The translations under genes were made by a program, and so were the position numbers. From NCBI GenBank assembly GCA_037147055.1, contig JBAWVW010000002.1:4813-68812 (forward strand): DNA of 64,000 bases, given 5' to 3'. The stretch is from Casp-actino8 sp037147055 (GTDB taxonomy: Bacteria > Actinomycetota > Acidimicrobiia > Acidimicrobiales > Ilumatobacteraceae). Each line of letters begins with the position of its first letter. Within the stretch, counting starts at the first letter, position 1. Shown here one piece after another: positions 59,813 through 64,000 of this stretch. The notes beneath the pieces are model-generated. The model made no database searches, had not been told where the DNA came from, and saw nothing but the letters and a program-made list of their open reading frames with translations.

Positions 59813-60343
59813 ATGTCAATCTTTCGGCGTGCATTAGATTATTTGGGCCTTGGTGAAGAAGGCGCTTACGACGACTATGACGATGAGGATCAGCCTGATC
59901 GCACTGGCGCAGGAGCGCGACCGATGGATCAGCGTCGCGGAGAGTTTGACGATGGATCTCGCCCAGTTGTCCGCCAGGTAACACCTCGAGATACCGATCC
60001 GGTGCCGACCCCACGTCGTCCAGTTTTTGATGATTCGTCTGGCATTTCGCGTTCGGGTCAGACTCAACGCAGTTCGTCGGTACGTACCCTTGGAGGAACA
60101 GTCCAAGGTGAGACCCATACCGTCAAAGCGATTCGATTTAATGATATTCAAGAAGTAGCCAATCGCTTTCGCGATGGAAGTCCAGTGATCTTGAATACTG
60201 AAGGTTGCGATGATGAAGTCGCTCGCCGAATGATCGACTTCTCCAGCGGCCTGTGTTACGCGATGCATGGCAAAATTGAGAAGGTTGCGAGAGGTGTGTA
60301 CCTCCTCAAGCCTGCTGCTCGTTCAACTCAGCCTGAGTACTGA
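59813..60343 (+). CDS. sepF: Cell division protein SepF
   Basis: Anchors FtsZ to the membrane. The 176-aa product has an amphipathic N-terminal helix (SIFRRALDYLGLG), a disordered acidic and Arg-rich linker (about 15-95), and the SepF core (VKAIRFNDIQEVANRFRDGSPVILN ... FSSGLCYAMHGKIEKVARGVYLL). The ATG at 59813 places the membrane helix at the very start; an in-frame TTG 12 nt earlier is less likely. In actinobacteria lacking FtsA, SepF is the main anchor. Confidence 0.94.
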   Translation: MSIFRRALDYLGLGEEGAYDDYDDEDQPDRTGAGARPMDQRRGEFDDGSRPVVRQVTPRDTDPVPTPRRPVFDDSSGISRSGQTQRSSSVRTLGGTVQGETHTVKAIRFNDIQEVANRFRDGSPVILNTEGCDDEVARRMIDFSSGLCYAMHGKIEKVARGVYLLKPAARSTQPEY

Positions 60344-60348
60344 TTCGC

Positions 60349-60591
60349 ATGGGTTTACTTGGTGATCTTCTACGCATATATAGCTATGTCTTGTTGTTGC
60401 GGGTGCTCATCTCTTGGTTCCCGCCATCTTCCTCAGGTGGGGCTCTCGCAATGGTCCAAATGTGGTTATACAAACTGACCGAGCCAGTTCTTGCACCAGT
60501 TCGCCGAGCGTTACCTCCCATGGGTGGACTCGATTTATCGGCGATGTTGGTGCTCATCTTGGTGCAAGTTCTCGCCTCTTGGTTGTCGTAA
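60349..60591 (+). CDS. YggT-family membrane protein
   Basis: An 80-aa protein with two hydrophobic segments (about 8-22 and 60-78) around a short loop with the YggT pattern LISWFPPSSSGG ... LTEPVLAPVRRALPPMGGLDLS. Its function is not settled; in Gram-positive bacteria it stands in the sepF-yggT-divIVA row and is linked to division or osmotic balance. divIVA, the usual next gene, is absent here. Confidence 0.9.
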   Translation: MGLLGDLLRIYSYVLLLRVLISWFPPSSSGGALAMVQMWLYKLTEPVLAPVRRALPPMGGLDLSAMLVLILVQVLASWLS

Positions 60592-60640
60592 TTCCGATAT
60601 CCTTTCGCAATCGTTGCCTTGCTGATTGAGACTGACCGCC

Positions 60641-63600
60641 ATGCCTGACCGCCGTTATCCCCCCGTTGAATCGCAACCTTCGTTCCCCGCTATCGAAACA
60701 GAGATTCTTGAACGCTGGAAGAATGACGACACCTTTGCGGCCTCATTGGAGAAACACACAGCGGACTCAGGTGAGCCAAACGAATACGTTTTTTATGATG
60801 GCCCCCCATTTGCTAACGGCCTTCCGCATTACGGTCACTTGCTGACAGGATTTGTGAAGGATGCGATACCGCGTTATCGCACGATGAAGGGCCAACGTGT
60901 TGATCGACGCTTTGGATGGGATTGCCATGGCTTGCCTGCTGAAGTTGAAGCCGAGAAGCAGTTAGGAATTTCTGGTCACCCTGAGGTCGCAGCCTTTGGT
61001 ATCGAAAAGTTCAATGAGTATTGCAGGACGAGTGTTCTGCGCTACACCAATGAATGGGAACGCTACGTCACCCGTCAAGCGCGGTGGGTTGACTTTGAAA
61101 ACGATTACAAGACTCTTGATCTGCCGTATATGGAAAGTGTGATGTGGGCTTTCAAGACCTTGCACAATAAGGGATTGATCTATGAGGGTTACCGCGTTTT
61201 GGCTTATTGCTGGCGCTGTGAAACACCTCTCAGCAATACCGAAACGCGCATGGACGATGTTTATCGTGACCGTCAAGATCCTGCCTTGACGGTGAAGTTC
61301 GCATTAGATAGTGGCGAGAAAATTTTGGCATGGACGACGACTCCATGGACTCTCCCAGCAAACTTGGCTTTGGCCGTTCACCCGGAAGTTGTTTACGCGG
61401 TCATCGAGGTAAACGGTGAGCGATTAATTCTTGCTGAGGCCCGGCTTGATTCTTATGAACGCGAATTTGGTGAGGCGCAACGCGTCGGAACTCTGCTCGG
61501 TTCAGATTTGGTTGGTCGGACCTATCAACCGCTCTTTGATTATTTCTCTGATACTGAGTCTGCGTTTCGAATCCTCGGTGCCGATTTTGTGACAACGCAG
61601 GACGGCACAGGAGTCGTGCATCTTGCCCCTGGATTTGGTGAAGAAGATCAGAATGTTTGTCTAGAGGCGGGTATCGCCACGGTGTGCCCGATGGATAGCC
61701 ACGGTTGTTATACCTCTGAGGTCACTCCATGGGCGGGTCAGCATGTTTTTGAAGCTAACCCTGCGGTGATTAAACATCTCAAGCAAGTCGGGGTTGTTGT
61801 GCGTCATGATAGTTACGACCACTCGTACCCTCATTGTTGGCGTTGTGCCGAGCCTTTGGTATACCGCGCCATCTCATCGTGGTTCGTTGAAGTAACTGCG
61901 GTGAAACAACGAATGCTTGAACTCAACCAGCAGATCACATGGGTTCCTGAGCATCTCAAGGAAGGTTCCTTTGGTAAGTGGCTGGCCAACGCTCGCGACT
62001 GGTCAATTAGTCGAAATCGTTTTTGGGGTTCGCCGATTCCAGTCTGGAAGAGCGATGATCCGGAGTATCCGCGCCTTGATGTCTACGGAAGTCTGGCGGA
62101 ACTAGAAAAAGATTTTGGCGTCGTTGTGACCGATCTACACCGTCCTGCGGTCGATGATTTGATACGACCGAATCCGGATGATCCGACGGGTCGTTCAATG
62201 ATGCGACGTGTGCCCGAAGTACTTGATTGCTGGTTTGAAAGTGGTTCAATGCCTTTCGCCCAAGTGCATTATCCATTTGAAAATACTGAGTGGTTTGAGC
62301 AGCACTATCCAGGCGATTTCATTGTTGAGTACATCGGTCAAACTCGAGGTTGGTTTTATACCTTGCACGTTTTGGCGACAGCACTTTTTGACCGACCCGC
62401 TTTTTCCACATGTGTCAGCCATGGAATCGTCTTAGGTGACGATGGGCAAAAGATGTCTAAGAGTCTGCGAAATTATCCCGACCCCATGGTCGTGTTTGAT
62501 ACCTATGGCGCAGACGCCATGCGTTGGTACTTGCTCTCATCGGCAATTCTGCGGGGTTCAGATTTTTCGGTCACAGAGGCTGGCATTCGCGAAACTGTGC
62601 GCCAAGTCTTGCTTCCGTTATGGAACTCATGGTATTTCCTCAGTTTGTACGCCAACGCCGAAGGTATTTCTGGAACTTGGAGAACAGATTCAAGCAATGT
62701 CCTCGATAGGTACATCTTGGCCAAAACCACACAGATGGTTGAACGTGCAACGAAGGACCTTGATGCCTACGACCTCTTCGCTGCCTGCTCGGGAATCCGA
62801 GAGTTTCTTGATGTTTTGACAAATTGGTATATCCGACGTTCCCGCGATCGATTCTGGGAAGGGGACAAGGATGCCATTGATACTTTGCACACAGTTTTAG
62901 ATGTGCTCTGCCGGGTCTCTGCTCCTCTATTGCCCTTGCTGTCAGAGACGGTGTACACCGGACTGACTGGAAACCAAAGTGTTCACCTGGCCGATTGGCC
63001 ATCAGCAAGCGAACTTGTCAGTGATCCAGAGTTGGTATTGACAATGGACCGCGTGCGTGAGGTTTGTTCGGTCGCGCTCTCCATTCGTAAGGCGCATGCT
63101 CGGCGCGTGCGCCTACCGTTATCTGAACTCACGGTTTCTCATAGCGACGCACAACAGTTAAGCGGTTTTATTGACATCATTGCCGATGAGGTCAATGTCA
63201 AGAAGGTTTCTCTCTCGCATGAAACATCTGCTGCGGCATCTGCGGCGTTGCAAGTAAATCCAGGAGCTTTGGGTCCACGGCTGGGCGGGCGTACTCAAGA
63301 TGTCATCAAGTCCGTAAAATCTGGTGATTGGAGACAAGACGGGGATCGAATTTTCGCTGGAGACATCGAACTCTTTGACGGGGAGTACTCCCTGAAGATG
63401 GCTGTCGCCACTGGGGCAGCCAGTGCGGCGTTAGGCGATGGCTTGGGAATGGTGACCCTCAATATCGAAGTCACACCCGAACTTGCCGCCGAGGGTACAT
63501 CTCGCGATCTGATTCGCCTCGTGCAACAGGCTCGCCGTGAGGCTGGCCTGGAAGTGAGCGACCGCATCACACTGACTTTGGGTGTCTCTGACGCTCTGCG

Positions 63601-63745
63601 AAACCTGATGCAGCCATTTCTTGAAGATCTTTCTTCTGAAACTTTGGCGACTTCTCTGCGCTGGGCTGACGGTGAGGCGAACACGAATCTTGACGGGGAA
63701 GCAATCTTTATCGGCGTTGAACGGGCGAGTATCTCCCCGAGATAG
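60641..63745 (+). CDS. ileS: Isoleucyl-tRNA synthetase, IleRS2 (eukaryote-like) type
   Basis: Charges tRNA-Ile. The 1034-aa protein has the class I signature HYGH at 63-66 (for HIGH) and KMSKS at 604-608, a large CP1 editing domain with AWTTTPWTLPANLA, and a C-terminal extension. Its length and the YDGPPFANGLPHYGHLL start mark the type common in actinobacteria and eukaryotes, which is often less sensitive to mupirocin. The ATG at 60641 is preferred over an in-frame TTG at 60626. The gap from yggT (49 bp) is too short for a T-box leader. Confidence 0.96.
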   Translation: MPDRRYPPVESQPSFPAIETEILERWKNDDTFAASLEKHTADSGEPNEYVFYDGPPFANGLPHYGHLLTGFVKDAIPRYRTMKGQRVDRRFGWDCHGLPAEVEAEKQLGISGHPEVAAFGIEKFNEYCRTSVLRYTNEWERYVTRQARWVDFENDYKTLDLPYMESVMWAFKTLHNKGLIYEGYRVLAYCWRCETPLSNTETRMDDVYRDRQDPALTVKFALDSGEKILAWTTTPWTLPANLALAVHPEVVYAVIEVNGERLILAEARLDSYEREFGEAQRVGTLLGSDLVGRTYQPLFDYFSDTESAFRILGADFVTTQDGTGVVHLAPGFGEEDQNVCLEAGIATVCPMDSHGCYTSEVTPWAGQHVFEANPAVIKHLKQVGVVVRHDSYDHSYPHCWRCAEPLVYRAISSWFVEVTAVKQRMLELNQQITWVPEHLKEGSFGKWLANARDWSISRNRFWGSPIPVWKSDDPEYPRLDVYGSLAELEKDFGVVVTDLHRPAVDDLIRPNPDDPTGRSMMRRVPEVLDCWFESGSMPFAQVHYPFENTEWFEQHYPGDFIVEYIGQTRGWFYTLHVLATALFDRPAFSTCVSHGIVLGDDGQKMSKSLRNYPDPMVVFDTYGADAMRWYLLSSAILRGSDFSVTEAGIRETVRQVLLPLWNSWYFLSLYANAEGISGTWRTDSSNVLDRYILAKTTQMVERATKDLDAYDLFAACSGIREFLDVLTNWYIRRSRDRFWEGDKDAIDTLHTVLDVLCRVSAPLLPLLSETVYTGLTGNQSVHLADWPSASELVSDPELVLTMDRVREVCSVALSIRKAHARRVRLPLSELTVSHSDAQQLSGFIDIIADEVNVKKVSLSHETSAAASAALQVNPGALGPRLGGRTQDVIKSVKSGDWRQDGDRIFAGDIELFDGEYSLKMAVATGAASAALGDGLGMVTLNIEVTPELAAEGTSRDLIRLVQQARREAGLEVSDRITLTLGVSDALRNLMQPFLEDLSSETLATSLRWADGEANTNLDGEAIFIGVERASISPR

Positions 63746-63795
63746 GTCAGTTGGCGGTATCCTGCCAAACCACACCAGTGAAAAGGACAAACACC

Positions 63796-64000
63796 ATGGC
63801 CAGCAAACCGGTCAAGAAGTCAGCGCCAGCGAAGAAGAAGGCCACCCCTGTTAAAAAGAAGGCTGCTCCCGCGAAGAAGGCTGCTCCTGTTAAAAAGAAG
63901 GCTGCTCCCGCGAAGAAGGCTGCTCCCGCGAAGAAGGCTGCTCCCGCGAAGAAGGTTGTGGCGAAGAAGGTTGTGGCGAAGAAGGCTGCTCCTGTGAAGA
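63796..64000 (+). CDS. Lys/Ala/Pro-rich protein, N-terminal part only
   Basis: The reading frame starts at ATG 63796 behind AAAAGGA and runs off the window end, so only 68 codons are seen. They are repeats of KKAAPA and KKVVA, as in histone H1-like tails. In other actinobacteria a TraR/DksA zinc-finger protein with a similar Lys/Ala N-terminus lies just after ileS, before lspA, so this may be its tail; a free-standing H1-like nucleoid protein is the alternative. The tail should bind DNA or RNA by charge. TATCCT at 63758-63763 could be its -10 box. Confidence 0.8.
   Translation, partial: MASKPVKKSAPAKKKATPVKKKAAPAKKAAPVKKKAAPAKKAAPAKKAAPAKKVVAKKVVAKKAAPVK
63847..63960 (+). repeat. Tandem repeat array encoding KKAAPA units
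   Basis: A perfect 39-bp duplication (63847-63885 and 63886-63924) is followed by 18-bp units at 63925-63942 and 63943-63960 (the last ends GTTGTG). A 15-bp variant follows at 63961-63975. The near identity at the DNA level indicates recent slippage or expansion. Confidence 0.9.

Noticed and set aside
1..64000. CRISPR arrays, insertion sequences, integrases, tRNA or rRNA genes, prophage
   Set aside because: Reading both strands I saw no spaced repeat array, transposase or integrase motif, tRNA cloverleaf or rRNA segment; the repeats found are short and inside coding sequence or promoters.

Overview
The window is a gene-dense, chromosomal, housekeeping stretch (base composition near 50% GC by eye) from a member of the Actinomycetota. 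The gene orders folC-ndk-mreBCD-mrdA-rodA-rne-rplU-rpmA-obg-proB, mtrA-mtrB-lpqB, dinB-DUF3040 and mraZ-...-ftsZ-yggS-sepF-yggT-ileS are all actinobacterial. MurE carries the DNPR motif expected for meso-diaminopimelate. The threonine-rich linkers in MreC and in the secreted M23 peptidase, the unusual MurG active-site loop and the compact genome point to the class Acidimicrobiia, perhaps an aquatic lineage; the class assignment is inference. I see no mobile element, CRISPR array, rRNA or tRNA, and no sign of recent transfer.

Region by region: 20-3502 holds protein quality control (trigger factor, ClpP, ClpX). 3530-5266 holds FolC and Ndk. 5324-11437 is the elongation operon (MreBCD, PBP2, RodA). 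11438-11826 is the only non-coding gap above 300 bp, probably the leader of the RNase E/G gene. 11827-14471 is rne-rplU-rpmA, closed by a strong terminator. 14537-19791 holds dgt, obg, proB and murJ on alternating strands. 19884-24325 is a MoxR ATPase / VWA protein / histidine phosphatase / GMC oxidoreductase run. 24372-29518 holds queG, a PimB-like mannosyltransferase, glucokinase and small conserved genes. 29523-32442 holds glycerol kinase and phosphofructokinase. 32464-36369 is a minus-strand block with mtrA-mtrB-lpqB-like genes and an inositol monophosphatase. 36371-44156 holds polyprenol-mannose synthase, DinB, DUF3040, a ROK kinase, an acyl-CoA dehydrogenase, an HNH nuclease, a lipoate ligase-like protein and a large secreted peptidoglycan-binding M23 peptidase. 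44405-59090 is the division and cell-wall (dcw) cluster, followed by yggS, sepF, yggT, ileS and the start of a lysine/alanine/proline-rich protein cut by the window edge.

Together most of the window builds and divides the cell envelope: lipid II synthesis (MurB-E, MraY, MurG), flipping (MurJ), two SEDS/PBP pairs (RodA-PBP2, FtsW-FtsI), two cytoskeletal filaments (MreB, FtsZ) with anchors (MreC/D, SepF, FtsQ, FtsL), a cell-wall two-component system (MtrAB) and mannolipid synthesis (PimB, Ppm1, IMPase). murF is absent from the dcw cluster, which is tightly coupled by ATGA overlaps across the place where it normally sits.

Most interesting signals: a consensus-like promoter with three 10-bp-phased repeats before mraZ (a likely MraZ operator); a recurrent TANNNT box 6-9 nt before start codons lacking Shine-Dalgarno sequences (probable leaderless transcripts), including a 23-bp bidirectional promoter; a perfect palindrome between murJ and moxR; a possible 51-codon reading frame between ftsQ and ftsZ; and the long rne leader with a perfect DnaA-box match. 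I did not find a clearly new defence or mobile system.
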